In this document: piece after piece, positions 44,817 to 52,875 of the stretch
How the letters are laid out: every line of letters starts with the position of its first letter
How positions within the stretch are numbered: the first letter of the stretch is position 1
NCBI GenBank assembly: GCA_045593405.1
Contig: JAZNWN010000003.1
Coordinates: 136,089 to 200,088, forward strand
Source: UMGS1933 sp045593405
GTDB lineage: Bacteria > Bacillota > Clostridia > TANB77 > CAG-508
Direction of reading: 5' to 3'
DNA length: 64,000 nucleotides
Program-made: the position numbers and the translations under genes
Notes under the pieces: model-generated
Databases searched by the model: none
Seen by the model: only the letters and a program-made list of their open reading frames with translations
Told to the model about the DNA's origin: nothing

Positions 44817-45872
44817 ATGCTAACAGATATATTAAAAATAATAGCTCCAGGAACTCCATTAAGAGAGGGGTTAGATAACATATTAAAAGCGAAAACAGGT
44901 GCACTTATAATAATAGGTGATTCAAAAGAAGTAATGGATATTGTTGACGGAGGTTTTAGAATAGATGAAGACTACAATCCGGCTAAATTGTATGAACTTG
45001 CAAAAATGGATGGAGCAATTGTTCTTAGTAAAGACCTAAAAAAGATATTATTAGCAAATACTCAAATAATTCCGTCTTCTAAAATAACAACAGAGGAAAC
45101 AGGAACAAGGCATAGAACAGCAGAACGTACTGCAAAACAAACGGGAGAACTTGTTATAAGTATTTCACAAAGAAGAAATATAATTACAGTTTTTAAAGGA
45201 GATTTTAGATATACTATAGAAGATACTGCAAAAATCATAACAAGAGCAAATCAAGCATTGCAAACATTAGATAATTATAAAAAAGTATTTGATACAAAAC
45301 TTGGAGTTTTAAATGAATATGAATTTAATGATATTGTAACATTAGATAATGTAATAACATGCCTGCAAAGAGCAGAAATGGTAATGAAAATATCAGAAGA
45401 AGTAAACAGAGCAATTTATGAATTAGGAGCAGACGGGTTCTTAGTAAAAATGCAATTAGAAGAGTTAATAGAAGATTTGCCAAATGAAGAATTATTTATC
45501 ATTAAAGATTATATGGCACCAACAAGAAGATTAATTCCAGAGAAGATTTTAAACTTAATAAGACAGAATGCAAAAGATGGGTTTATTGATTCTAATACAA
45601 TTGCCAGACTTCTTGGTTATGAAATCTTTGAAAATTATGAAGAAATAGCAGTATATCCAAGAGGATATAGAATACTGAATAAAATACCTAGAATGCCAAA
45701 TGTAATAGTAAATAACTTAGTAAAAACATTTAAATCTTTCCAACACATACTTGCAGCAGATATTCAAAAATTAGATGAAGTAGAAGGAATTGGAGAAATA
45801 AGAGCTAGAACTATAAAACAATCTTTAAGAAGAATGCAAGAACAATTTATGTTTGATAATTTAATGATATAA
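44817..45872 (+). CDS. disA: Diadenylate cyclase DisA
   Basis: The 351-residue octameric enzyme makes c-di-AMP while scanning DNA for damage. The DAC domain has KMDGAIVLSKD (about 62-72, DGA motif) and TGTRHRTAERTAK (about 98-110, RHR motif). The C-terminal part ends in a helix-hairpin-helix DNA-binding motif, LDEVEGIGEIRARTIKQSL. AAATAAGAGGTGGAAA precedes the ATG, and radA ends 10 bases earlier. A second cyclase, cdaA, is at 55837. Confidence 0.96.
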   Translation: MLTDILKIIAPGTPLREGLDNILKAKTGALIIIGDSKEVMDIVDGGFRIDEDYNPAKLYELAKMDGAIVLSKDLKKILLANTQIIPSSKITTEETGTRHRTAERTAKQTGELVISISQRRNIITVFKGDFRYTIEDTAKIITRANQALQTLDNYKKVFDTKLGVLNEYEFNDIVTLDNVITCLQRAEMVMKISEEVNRAIYELGADGFLVKMQLEELIEDLPNEELFIIKDYMAPTRRLIPEKILNLIRQNAKDGFIDSNTIARLLGYEIFENYEEIAVYPRGYRILNKIPRMPNVIVNNLVKTFKSFQHILAADIQKLDEVEGIGEIRARTIKQSLRRMQEQFMFDNLMI

Positions 45873-45888
45873 ACAAAGGAGAAAAAAT

Positions 45889-47087
45889 ATGAATTTTGAA
45901 TATGAAAAACAAATTGTAGGAGAGGGACCTCTGTGTCTGCGAAACTACAATGGAAAATCAGACATAAACCAAAAAGGTATAACTCTAATAGCGCTAATAG
46001 TAACAATTATTGTTATGCTTATATTAGCAGGTGTTACAGTAAATATAGGGACAGGTAGTATAGATAATTCTAAAATGATTAGCTTTGTAGCATATATGCA
46101 AACAATACAAGAAAAAGTAGATTTTATATCTGAATATGATAACTATAAAAATTATGGAGAAGAACTTACAAGTGGAAATAAACAAAAGTTACAGGTGATT
46201 TTAAATAATGAGACAGAAAGTTTTTTTACAAAAATAGATAGTACTCATCTTCGATTTTTTGATAGTAGCCATATAGCAACCGATTTAGAACTAGAAAATA
46301 TTAATGATAAAATAATTGTAGATTTTAATACAAGAGAAGTAATAAGCTTAAATGGAATTGAATATGAAAATAGTATGTATTATACACAGTATTATTTACC
46401 AGGAGGACAAGCATTAAAGCAACAAGAAGAAATATCTAGAAATTTAAGTTTTGGAGAAATTGAGACAACAATAGATGGACTGAATGGGAGTTTTACGATT
46501 AGAAATATAGGATTATCAAATGGAACACTTTGTTTTGGCAAAGTAGATGAATCTAATGTGATTAAGTGGACCACAATAACAAATTATACCAATAAAGGAG
46601 AAACTATTACTACAACAAATATTACAGAGTCTGGAGTATATTATTTTAAATTAATAGATAATGTTACAGGGAAAGACAATATAGATGATGAAGGTAGTTA
46701 TCCAAATGTATTATTAAGATTAACAAATAGTCCTAAATTAAAAGATAATTTAACAGATTTAAGAGTATCTTATAATTATTCTGATTTAAGTAAATCTGAA
46801 AATTGGGCCTATGCAACAGATGCTACAGATACAGAAAATTTATCTTATTATATATGGATTCCAAGGTTTGCATATAAAACAGAAGAACCAACTAATATTG
46901 AATTTTTAAGAGGAACATCAGATATAACAACAAGTGGAGGACATATAAATAGTACAGAATGGACTGTGCCAGATGTATTTACAGGTGGAACAACTCGGGT
47001 TTACAGGAGTATGGATAAAAGTTAATTCATCAAAACAAACGCGGAATAGATATAATTGATATATTAGATACAGGAACAATATTATAA
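45889..47087 (+). CDS. Prepilin-like surface protein, two +1 frameshifts at CGG
   Basis: It has an unusually long leader (about 30 residues, MNFEYEKQIVGEGPLCLRNY and on) before KGITLIALIVTIIVMLILAG (about 31-50). Leader codons 10-19 coincide with a TGTAGG...CTACA palindrome. A long extracellular part follows, containing YYIWIPRFAYKTEEPTNIEF, a stretch seen in many clostridial surface proteins. The original frame ends at TTRVYRSMDKS. Skipping C46996 gives TTGFTGVWIKVNSSKQT and skipping C47042 gives GIDIIDILDTGTIL to a TAA at 47085, 398 residues. AAAGGAGAAAAAAT precedes the ATG. Function as pilin or secreted pseudopilin is inferred. Confidence 0.75.
46996..46999 (+). other. CGG +1 shift site 1 in the third prepilin gene (ACT-C-GGG)
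   Basis: The only site where the quadruplet is CGGG. Skipping C gives GGTTGFTGVWIKV. Confidence 0.78.
47042..47045 (+). other. CGG +1 shift site 2 in the third prepilin gene (ACG-C-GGA)
   Basis: In the frame set by the first shift, CGG follows ACG. Skipping C gives GIDIIDILDTGTIL and a stop; without it the frame stops five codons later. Confidence 0.7.
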
Positions 47088-47090
47088 TGT

Positions 47091-47158
47091 TGTGGGTGCG
47101 ATTTAATCGCCCACAAGAATATGAAAAACAAACCGTAGGGTCGCATGATTGCGCCCGA
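47091..47158. repeat. Two short palindromic repeats (group B)
   Basis: TGTGGGTGCGATTTAATCGC with CCACAA (47091-47116) and GTAGGGTCGCATGATTGCGC with CC (from 47134) lie between the third prepilin gene and the cyclophilin gene. Confidence 0.65.
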
Positions 47159-47181
47159 AAATAAAAAAGGAGATACAAAAT

Positions 47182-47889
47182 ATGAAGAAAAAAATATTTT
47201 TAACAACTCTATCATTAATACTTATATTAGGAATAATTATATATATGGCATATGGATATTATTATAAACATACTTTAAAAGCACAAAAACCATTAGTAAC
47301 AATGGAAATAGAGAACTATGGAACAGTAAAAATGGAATTATATCCAGAAATGGCTCCAAATACTGTAAGAAACTTTATAAAATTGATAAATGAAGGGTAT
47401 TATAATGGATTAACATTTCATAGAGTTGAAGAAAGTTTAATTCAAGGTGGAGACAAAAATGGTGATGGAACAGGAACAATGGATTATACAATAGAAGGTG
47501 AATTTAAAGAAAATAATCATAAAGATAACACATTAAGCTTTGAAAGAGGAACACTTGGATTAGCAAGACAAGACTTCTCAATTTATTATTACTATACAGG
47601 AGACACAAGTTACCTAACACAAGGATATAATTCTGGATGTGCACAATTCTTTATTACTGCAGAAGACTGCAGTGCAGATTTTGATGGATATTATTGTGCT
47701 TTTGGAAAAGTAATAGAAGGAATGGACATAGTAGATAAAATAACAGCAATAGAAACAACAACAGAAACTGATGAAGAAACAGGAAAAACAACTGAAACTA
47801 CAACACCGGTAAATCCACCAGTAATAAAAAGTATGACAGTAGATACATTTGGAATACAATATAACGAACCAGAAATGATAAAAGAATAG
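47182..47889 (+). CDS. Membrane-anchored cyclophilin-type peptidyl-prolyl isomerase
   Basis: The 235-residue product starts at the ATG after AAAAAGGAGATACAAAAT. An in-frame ATG at 47149 lies in repeat DNA and is rejected. One N-terminal membrane anchor (about 5-27) is followed by a cyclophilin domain: MAPNTVRNFIKLINEGYYNG, FHRVEESLIQGGDKNGDGTG and the AQFFITAEDCSADFDGYYCAF region. It should fold proteins outside the membrane by proline isomerisation. No lipobox cysteine is seen, so it is a signal anchor rather than a lipoprotein. Confidence 0.92.
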   Translation: MKKKIFLTTLSLILILGIIIYMAYGYYYKHTLKAQKPLVTMEIENYGTVKMELYPEMAPNTVRNFIKLINEGYYNGLTFHRVEESLIQGGDKNGDGTGTMDYTIEGEFKENNHKDNTLSFERGTLGLARQDFSIYYYYTGDTSYLTQGYNSGCAQFFITAEDCSADFDGYYCAFGKVIEGMDIVDKITAIETTTETDEETGKTTETTTPVNPPVIKSMTVDTFGIQYNEPEMIKE

Positions 47890-47928
47890 AATCTATACTA
47901 AAAACTATAATAATATAATAAAAAAATA

Positions 47929-48060
47929 TAGGGGCGAACTTGTTCGCACGCGCTTCGAAGAACAGGCGATTAAAGTCGCCCCTACAAAAATATATATAAT
48001 ACAATCATAGTGGCAGATATGAAAAAAGAACTTAGTATAAACCCCGATGAGATGCGACGG
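47929..48060. repeat. Group B palindrome and group C end fragment
   Basis: 47929-47987 is a close copy of the unit at 6877, with GGGGCGAACTTGTTCGCACG and GTCGCCCCTACAA. 48038-48060 (AAACCCCGATGAGATGCGACGG) is a lone right end of group C. No T-box or other synthetase leader is visible before glyS. Confidence 0.7.
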
Positions 48061-48095
48061 ATTTTTAAAAATAAAAAAGGAAAGAGGAATTATTT

Positions 48096-49481
48096 ATGGT
48101 AGAAAAATCAATGGAAAAAATAGTAGCATTATGCAAAAATAGAGGATATATATATCCAGGATCAGAAATATATGGAGGTTTAGCAAACACATGGGATTAT
48201 GGTCCTTTAGGAGTAGAATTTAAAAACAACGTAAAAGCTGCATGGAGAAAGAAATTTATACAGGAAAATAAATATAATGTAGGATTAGATGCAGCAATAT
48301 TAATGAATCCACAAACATGGGTAGCTTCAGGGCATGTAGGAGGATTTAGTGATCCACTTATAGACTGTAAAGCATGTAAAACAAGACATAGAGCAGACAA
48401 ACTAATAGAAGACTGGATGCATGAAAATGGAGAAGAAGAAGTTGTAGATGGTTGGGATGACCAAAAGATGGTGGACTTTATCCAAGAAAAAGGAATTGTT
48501 TGTCCAGACTGTGGAAAAAATGATTTTACAAGTATAAGAAAGTTTAACCTTATGTTTAAAACTTTTCAAGGTGTAACTGAAGATAGTAGGGCAGAATTGT
48601 ATTTAAGACCAGAAACAGCACAAGGTATATTTGTAAACTTTAAAAATGTATTAAGAACAACTAGAAGAAAATTACCAATGGGAATAGCACAAATTGGTAA
48701 ATCATTTAGAAATGAAATAACTCCTGGAAACTTTACTTTTAGAACACGTGAATTTGAACAAATGGAATTAGAATTTTTCTGCAAACCAGGAACAGATTTA
48801 GAGTGGTTTGAGTATTGGAGGACTTTCTGTAAAAATTGGTTATTAAATTTAGGAATAAAAGAAGAAAATATAAGACTAAGAGACCATTCACCAGAAGAAT
48901 TGTGTTTCTATAGTAAAGGAACTACAGATATAGAATTTTTATTCCCATTTGGATGGGGAGAGCTTTGGGGAATTGCGGATAGAACAGATTACGATTTAAA
49001 ACAACATATGGAATATGCTAAAGAAGATTTTACATATTTAGACCAAGAAACAGGAGAAAAATTTGTACCTTACTGTGTAGAACCATCTCTTGGATGTGAT
49101 AGAGTAGCACTTGCATTCCTTTGTGATGCATATGATGAAGAAGAAATAGCAGAAGGTGATGTAAGAACTGTTCTACGTTTGCACCCAGCACTTGCACCAT
49201 ATAAGGTGGCAGTACTTCCACTATCTAAAAAATTATCAGAAAAAGCAACAGAAGTTTTTGAAAAACTATCAAAGAAATATGTATGTGAATATGATGAAGC
49301 GGGAAGTATAGGGAAGAGATATAGAAGAGAAGATGAAATAGGAACACCATATTGTATAACAGTAGACTTTGAAACAGAAAATGATAACTCAGTAACAATA
49401 AGAGACAGAGATACAATGGAACAAGTAAGAGTAAATATTGATGAGTTAGAAAAATGGTTAGATGAAAAATTGGAATTTTAG
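48096..49481 (+). CDS. glyS: Glycyl-tRNA synthetase (dimeric type)
   Basis: The 461-residue class II synthetase charges tRNA-Gly. The N-terminal CKNRGYIYPGSEIYGGLANT, the zinc-like CPDCGKN insertion, motif 2 (FRNEITPGNFTFRTREFEQME, split here as FRNEITPGNF and RTREFEQMELEF) and motif 3 PSLGCDRVALAFL are present, with the anticodon-binding domain at the end. AAAGGAAAGAGGAATTATTT precedes the ATG. Because glycine is the residue inserted after every CGG shift, its tRNA partners are of special interest, but this enzyme looks ordinary. Confidence 0.97.
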   Translation: MVEKSMEKIVALCKNRGYIYPGSEIYGGLANTWDYGPLGVEFKNNVKAAWRKKFIQENKYNVGLDAAILMNPQTWVASGHVGGFSDPLIDCKACKTRHRADKLIEDWMHENGEEEVVDGWDDQKMVDFIQEKGIVCPDCGKNDFTSIRKFNLMFKTFQGVTEDSRAELYLRPETAQGIFVNFKNVLRTTRRKLPMGIAQIGKSFRNEITPGNFTFRTREFEQMELEFFCKPGTDLEWFEYWRTFCKNWLLNLGIKEENIRLRDHSPEELCFYSKGTTDIEFLFPFGWGELWGIADRTDYDLKQHMEYAKEDFTYLDQETGEKFVPYCVEPSLGCDRVALAFLCDAYDEEEIAEGDVRTVLRLHPALAPYKVAVLPLSKKLSEKATEVFEKLSKKYVCEYDEAGSIGKRYRREDEIGTPYCITVDFETENDNSVTIRDRDTMEQVRVNIDELEKWLDEKLEF

Positions 49482-49497
49482 AATAAATTTTATAAGG

Positions 49498-49580
49498 TGT
49501 AGGGGGCGCAGTCCTCGGCGCCCCGTAAATATATTATTTGATTGATTGTTTCGGGTCGCCCAAGAGTGCGACCCCTACAA
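49498..49580. repeat. Paired palindromic repeat (group B)
   Basis: TGTAGGGGGCGCAGTCCTCG with GCGCCCCGTAA forms one hairpin, and GGGTCGCCCAAGAGTGCGAC with CCCTACAA the other, within one TGTAGGG...CCCTACA frame. Confidence 0.75.
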
Positions 49581-49617
49581 TATCTAAAAACACAAAAAAA
49601 CAAAAAGAGGTGAAAGA

Positions 49618-51255
49618 ATGCAAGTAAAATACAAAGACATAATTTTAGATGTAAAAAAAGGTACAAAGGTTAATGAACTTTTAAGTAAACAAATTAAAGA
49701 ACTAGAACTAAAACCAATAGCATGTAGATTTAACAATGAAGTAAAACGACTAGATATGAAAATTGAAACAGATGGAGAAATAGAACTGATAGATATAACA
49801 AATAAAGATGGGATGAGAGTATATAGAAGAGGTCTTATTTTTATTGTATGTATGGCATTTAAAGAATTATTTCCACAAGCAAAATTAACAATAGAATACC
49901 AATTATATCATTCTATGTTTTGTACTGTTGAAAATGTAGAAATAACAGATGAAGTACTAAAACAAGTTGAGGATAAGGTAGATGAAATAATCTCAAAAAA
50001 TATACCTATAGTAAAGAATGTTATGAGTAGAGACGAAGCAATTGATTTTTACAAAAATACAGATGACTTGAGAGGAGAAGCACAATTAGAGTTATCTAGT
50101 AGAGAAATTGTCACTTTATATTATTGTAATAATTATTATAATTACTTATATGGAGTAATGCCAATTTCAACTGGTGGTATTTCAAAATATGAACTTCAAA
50201 AATATGATAATGGTTTTTTAATAAGATATCCTAGTAGAAAAACCCCAGAAAAAGTGCCAGAACTTAAAGATACAAATAAATTATATAATACTTTAAAAGA
50301 AAATGATCAAACACATAAACTTTTAGGAATCAGTACACTTCATAAATTAAATAATATTATTAGAGAAGGAAATATAAAGGAATATATTTTATTAGATGAG
50401 GCTCTTCATGAGAAAAAGATTGCTAATATTGCGGATAGTATAGCAAAAAATAATAAAATAAAATTAGTAGTAATAGCGGGTCCATCATCATCTGGAAAAA
50501 CAACATTTTCTAAAAGATTATGTTTGCAATTAAGATTAAACAATATAAAACCTGTACCAATTTCTGTAGACAATTATTTTGTTGAAAGAGAAAATACTCC
50601 TTTAGATAAAAACGGAAATTATGATTTTGAATGTATAGAAGCAATAGATAGAGAGTTATTAAATAAAGATATAATGAAATTATTAAATGGAGAAGAAATT
50701 CAAGCACCAACTTTTAATTTCCACACAGGACATAAAGAATATTTAGGAAATACAATGAAACTTGCTGAAGACGAAATTTTAGTTATGGAAGGAATTCATT
50801 GTTTGAATGATGATTTAACATATTTAGTTCCTAAGGAGCAAAAATTTAAAGTATATATAAGTGCACTTACAGTATTAAATATAGATAATTATAATAGAAT
50901 ATCAACAACAGATACAAGATTAATTAGAAGAATGGTTAGAGATAATAGAACTAGAGGTTATGATGCTGAACATACTTTACAAATGTGGCCATCTGTAAAT
51001 AATGGAGAGGAAAAAAATATATTTGTATTTCAAGAAGAAGCAGATGCAATGTTTAATTCATCTTTTATATATGAATTAAGTGTGTTAAAACAATATGCAA
51101 TACCATTGTTTAAAGAAATAGAACCAAAATCTCCACTATATTCAGAAGCAAAAAGGCTACACACACTACTATCATACTTTGAAACAATAGACCCAAAAGA
51201 TGTGCCATCAAATTCTTTATTAAGAGAATTCATAGGTGGATCAATATTTGAATAA
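49618..51255 (+). CDS. Uridine-kinase-like nucleoside kinase with N-terminal TGS-like domain
   Basis: The 545-residue protein has a threonyl-tRNA-synthetase-like N-terminus (MQVKYKDIILDVKKGTKVNE, TGS-like, then an editing-like second domain to about 200). A P-loop kinase domain follows with VVIAGPSSSGKTTFSKRLCL (about 284-303) and STTDTRLIRRMVRDNRTRGY (about 430-449). This architecture is widespread in Firmicutes and annotated nucleoside kinase; the phosphate acceptor is not established. AAGAGGTGAAAGA precedes the ATG. It lacks the catalytic core of a synthetase. Confidence 0.9.
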   Translation: MQVKYKDIILDVKKGTKVNELLSKQIKELELKPIACRFNNEVKRLDMKIETDGEIELIDITNKDGMRVYRRGLIFIVCMAFKELFPQAKLTIEYQLYHSMFCTVENVEITDEVLKQVEDKVDEIISKNIPIVKNVMSRDEAIDFYKNTDDLRGEAQLELSSREIVTLYYCNNYYNYLYGVMPISTGGISKYELQKYDNGFLIRYPSRKTPEKVPELKDTNKLYNTLKENDQTHKLLGISTLHKLNNIIREGNIKEYILLDEALHEKKIANIADSIAKNNKIKLVVIAGPSSSGKTTFSKRLCLQLRLNNIKPVPISVDNYFVERENTPLDKNGNYDFECIEAIDRELLNKDIMKLLNGEEIQAPTFNFHTGHKEYLGNTMKLAEDEILVMEGIHCLNDDLTYLVPKEQKFKVYISALTVLNIDNYNRISTTDTRLIRRMVRDNRTRGYDAEHTLQMWPSVNNGEEKNIFVFQEEADAMFNSSFIYELSVLKQYAIPLFKEIEPKSPLYSEAKRLHTLLSYFETIDPKDVPSNSLLREFIGGSIFE

Positions 51256-51269
51256 TTTATTGCAAAATA

Positions 51270-51339
51270 TGTATGGGCGCAGACTTCGGCGCCCATAAAA
51301 ATTTCATTATTGTGGGTTGCTTAAGAGAGTGCCCTACAA
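51270..51339. repeat. Paired palindromic repeat (group B)
   Basis: TGTATGGGCGCAGACTTCGG with CGCCCATAAA, then GTGGGTTGCTTAAGAGAGTG with CCCTACAA: degenerate relative of the unit at 49498. Confidence 0.65.
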
Positions 51340-51372
51340 ATTATTTGTGTAAAATATAAAAGGAGAATATAA

Positions 51373-51684
51373 ATGGAATCATTATTTACAGAAATAGACG
51401 AAGAATTTATATGTGAAAACTGTGGAAAAGCAGTAAAAAGACTGGGGTATTCATGTAGAAATCACTGTAATTATTGTTTGCATTCAAAACATGTAGATAT
51501 AAACCCAGGAGATAGAAGTGAAAATTGCCATGGAATATTAGAACCGGTAGGAATTGAAATAAGCAATAAAAAAGGTTATGTGGTAGTGTTTAAATGTAAA
51601 AAATGCGGAGCTATAAGAAAAAACAAATCAGCAGAAGACGATGATATGAATTTAATAATAAATTTGAGTGCGAAACAATATTAA
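51373..51684 (+). CDS. RNHCP-domain zinc-ribbon protein
   Basis: The 103-residue protein has CENCGKAV (about 14-21), the name-giving RNHCNYC variant (CRNHCNYCLHSKHVD, about 28-42), NCHGILEPVGI and a second pair CKKCG (about 75-79). These mark the RNHCP family of probable zinc-binding, possibly nucleic-acid-binding proteins of unknown role. AAAGGAGAATATAA precedes the ATG. It stands alone before the RNase P RNA gene. Confidence 0.88.
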   Translation: MESLFTEIDEEFICENCGKAVKRLGYSCRNHCNYCLHSKHVDINPGDRSENCHGILEPVGIEISNKKGYVVVFKCKKCGAIRKNKSAEDDDMNLIINLSAKQY

Positions 51685-51762
51685 ATTTGTGTTTGGCGTT
51701 TTGTATTTTGTGTTTAGAAGATATTCAAAATCAGCCAAATTCTAAACACCAAATACAAAAGA
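51685..51762. repeat. A/T-only hairpin repeat (group E)
   Basis: TTTGTGTTTGGCGTTTTGTA and TAAACACCAAATACAAAAG arms, downstream of the RNHCP gene. Confidence 0.7.
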
Positions 51763-51816
51763 TTATTTGTAATATAATATTTAATTTTATTTTCAATATG
51801 CCATAAATGCATTTTC

Positions 51817-51845
51817 TTGACAAATGATTTAAAAAAGTTTAAAAT
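51817..51845 (+). promoter_or_regulatory. Promoter of rnpB
   Basis: TTGACA (51817-51822), 17 bases, TAAAAT (51840-51845), placing the start near 51852. Confidence 0.75.
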
Positions 51846-51851
51846 AATAAA

Positions 51852-52207
51852 TGGAGTATATCAAACAGTCGCGTATGAAACTCGCAAGGGTTCATATGAG
51901 GAAAGTCCGGGCTCCATAGAGCAATGATGCTGGATAACGTCCAGTGAGGGAGACCTTAAGGAAAGTGCAACAGAAAATAACCGCCTACAAATAGTAGGTA
52001 AGGGTGAAAAGGTGAGGTAAGAGCTTACCGCTAGTATGGTGACATATTAGGTCCATGTAAACCCCATCTGGAGCAACACCTAAATATAAGAAGGTTAAGG
52101 CTGCTCGCCATCTTCTTGAATTGGTGGCTAGAGGCATATAGTAATATATGTTCGAGATAAATGACTGTTTTTAACAGAACCCGGCTTATAGGTATACTTC
52201 ATTAGCT
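51852..52207 (+). ncRNA. rnpB: RNase P RNA, bacterial class A type
   Basis: The catalytic RNA that trims tRNA 5' leaders. Conserved blocks are in order: GAGGAAAGTCCGGGCTCCAT (about 51898), ACAGAAAATAACCGCC (about 51969), AAGGGTGAAAAGGTGAGGTA with AGAGCTTACCGC, and ACAGAACCCGGCTTA (about 52174). GAGTATA at the 5' end pairs with TATACTTC at the 3' end as P1. Size (about 350) is normal. The exact ends are inferred from P1 pairing and the promoter. Confidence 0.97.
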
Positions 52208-52236
52208 AAAAAAATAATTTATATTAATATAAAAAG

Positions 52237-52258
52237 GGCAGACGATTTCGTCTGCCTT
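52237..52258 (+). terminator. Hairpin after rnpB
   Basis: GGCAGACGATTTCGTCTGCC is a strong stem, followed by a weak T-rich run. It may end rnpB transcription. Confidence 0.65.
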
Positions 52259-52268
52259 GCTAATTATT

Positions 52269-52297
52269 TTGCAAATAATAAAAAAATATGTTATAAT
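52269..52297 (+). promoter_or_regulatory. Promoter of the 92-codon gene
   Basis: TTGCAA (52269-52274), 17 bases, TATAAT (52292-52297). Confidence 0.65.
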
Positions 52298-52329
52298 ATA
52301 AACCTAAATAAATTTTAGGAGGGAATATA

Positions 52330-52608
52330 ATGCAATTAACTAAAACATTAGTTAGAGACTTTGAAAAAGATAAGCAATGGCTTATGGCCATGCTTTCCAA
52401 CATTCAAAGATTGAACACTTCGGTTCAACTCCGGGAGGAACCTGGTGAAATCTTGATCACTCTTCTTATGAAACAAGAAGAAATCGAGACCGCTGTCGTT
52501 CAAGCAACAAAAGAAGTGTTTGGTAACAGAGTTACTGTATCTGACATTTCTGTATGTAATGGAGGAAGAATTATCAATCTTACTTTTTCTAACAATTGCA
52601 ATTGCTGA
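52330..52608 (+). CDS. 92-residue protein of alien codon use
   Basis: The product starts MQLTKTLVRDFEKDKQWLMA and ends NLTFSNNCNC, with one alpha part and one beta part and no membrane segment. I do not recognise it. Codon choice (CTC, CTT, TTC, ATC, GTC, GAG, ACC) is far richer in C and G than neighbouring genes. It holds an in-frame CGG (52430-52432) that reads naturally as Arg (VQLREEPGE); a +1 shift there would soon stop. Promoter, AGGAGGG ribosome site and terminator are all present. This suggests recent transfer as a compact cassette. Confidence 0.7.
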   Translation: MQLTKTLVRDFEKDKQWLMAMLSNIQRLNTSVQLREEPGEILITLLMKQEEIETAVVQATKEVFGNRVTVSDISVCNGGRIINLTFSNNCNC

Positions 52609-52625
52609 AGTATTTCTAAAAAAGA

Positions 52626-52657
52626 CCTGCAAGAGGCTAACTCTTGCAGGCATTTTT
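52626..52657 (+). terminator. Terminator of the 92-codon gene
   Basis: CCTGCAAGAGGCTAACTCTT with GCAGG and a TTTTTT run. It sits exactly at the end of the convergent gene at 52657 and may serve both strands. Confidence 0.85.
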
Positions 52658-52875
52658 TATAATGAAATATAATTATTATCAATAAACCTATTAATATTAG
52701 AAGGATTAATACCAGAACTTGCTGAAAGTTCATTAACGGAAGTTATTCCAGTAGAATTTCCTAAAATATTATTTAATTTTGCTATATCAGCTTTATCTTT
52801 AATTTCGCAATTATAACAAATATCATTACTTGAAACAAAGAAATTACCACATCTATTACATCTTTTGAATTCCAT
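52657..52875 (-). CDS. YvyF-like zinc-ribbon / helix-turn-helix protein
   Basis: The 72-residue protein has a two-CxxC zinc ribbon (CNRCGNFF and CYNCEIKDKA, about 6-29). A small helix-turn-helix-like part follows (ITSVNELSASSGINPSNINR, about 44-63). This layout matches the flagellar-operon protein family TIGR03826 (YvyF), though no flagellar genes are in the window, so a general regulator is equally possible. TTGGAGGTTTTC precedes the ATG on the minus strand. Confidence 0.65.
   Translation of the reverse strand: MEFKRCNRCGNFFVSSNDICYNCEIKDKADIAKLNNILGNSTGITSVNELSASSGINPSNINRFIDNNYISL

Noticed and set aside
13530..47045. Random sequencing indels as cause of the 13 breaks
   Set aside because: Indel errors would favour homopolymers and appear in other contexts; none do. 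Raw reads were not available, so this is not fully excluded.
47890..48095. T-box riboswitch before glyS
   Set aside because: No T-box sequence or specifier stem is visible; only repeats are present.
52337..52660. Minus-strand frame opposite the 92-codon gene
   Set aside because: The plus strand has promoter, ribosome site and terminator; the minus frame has none.
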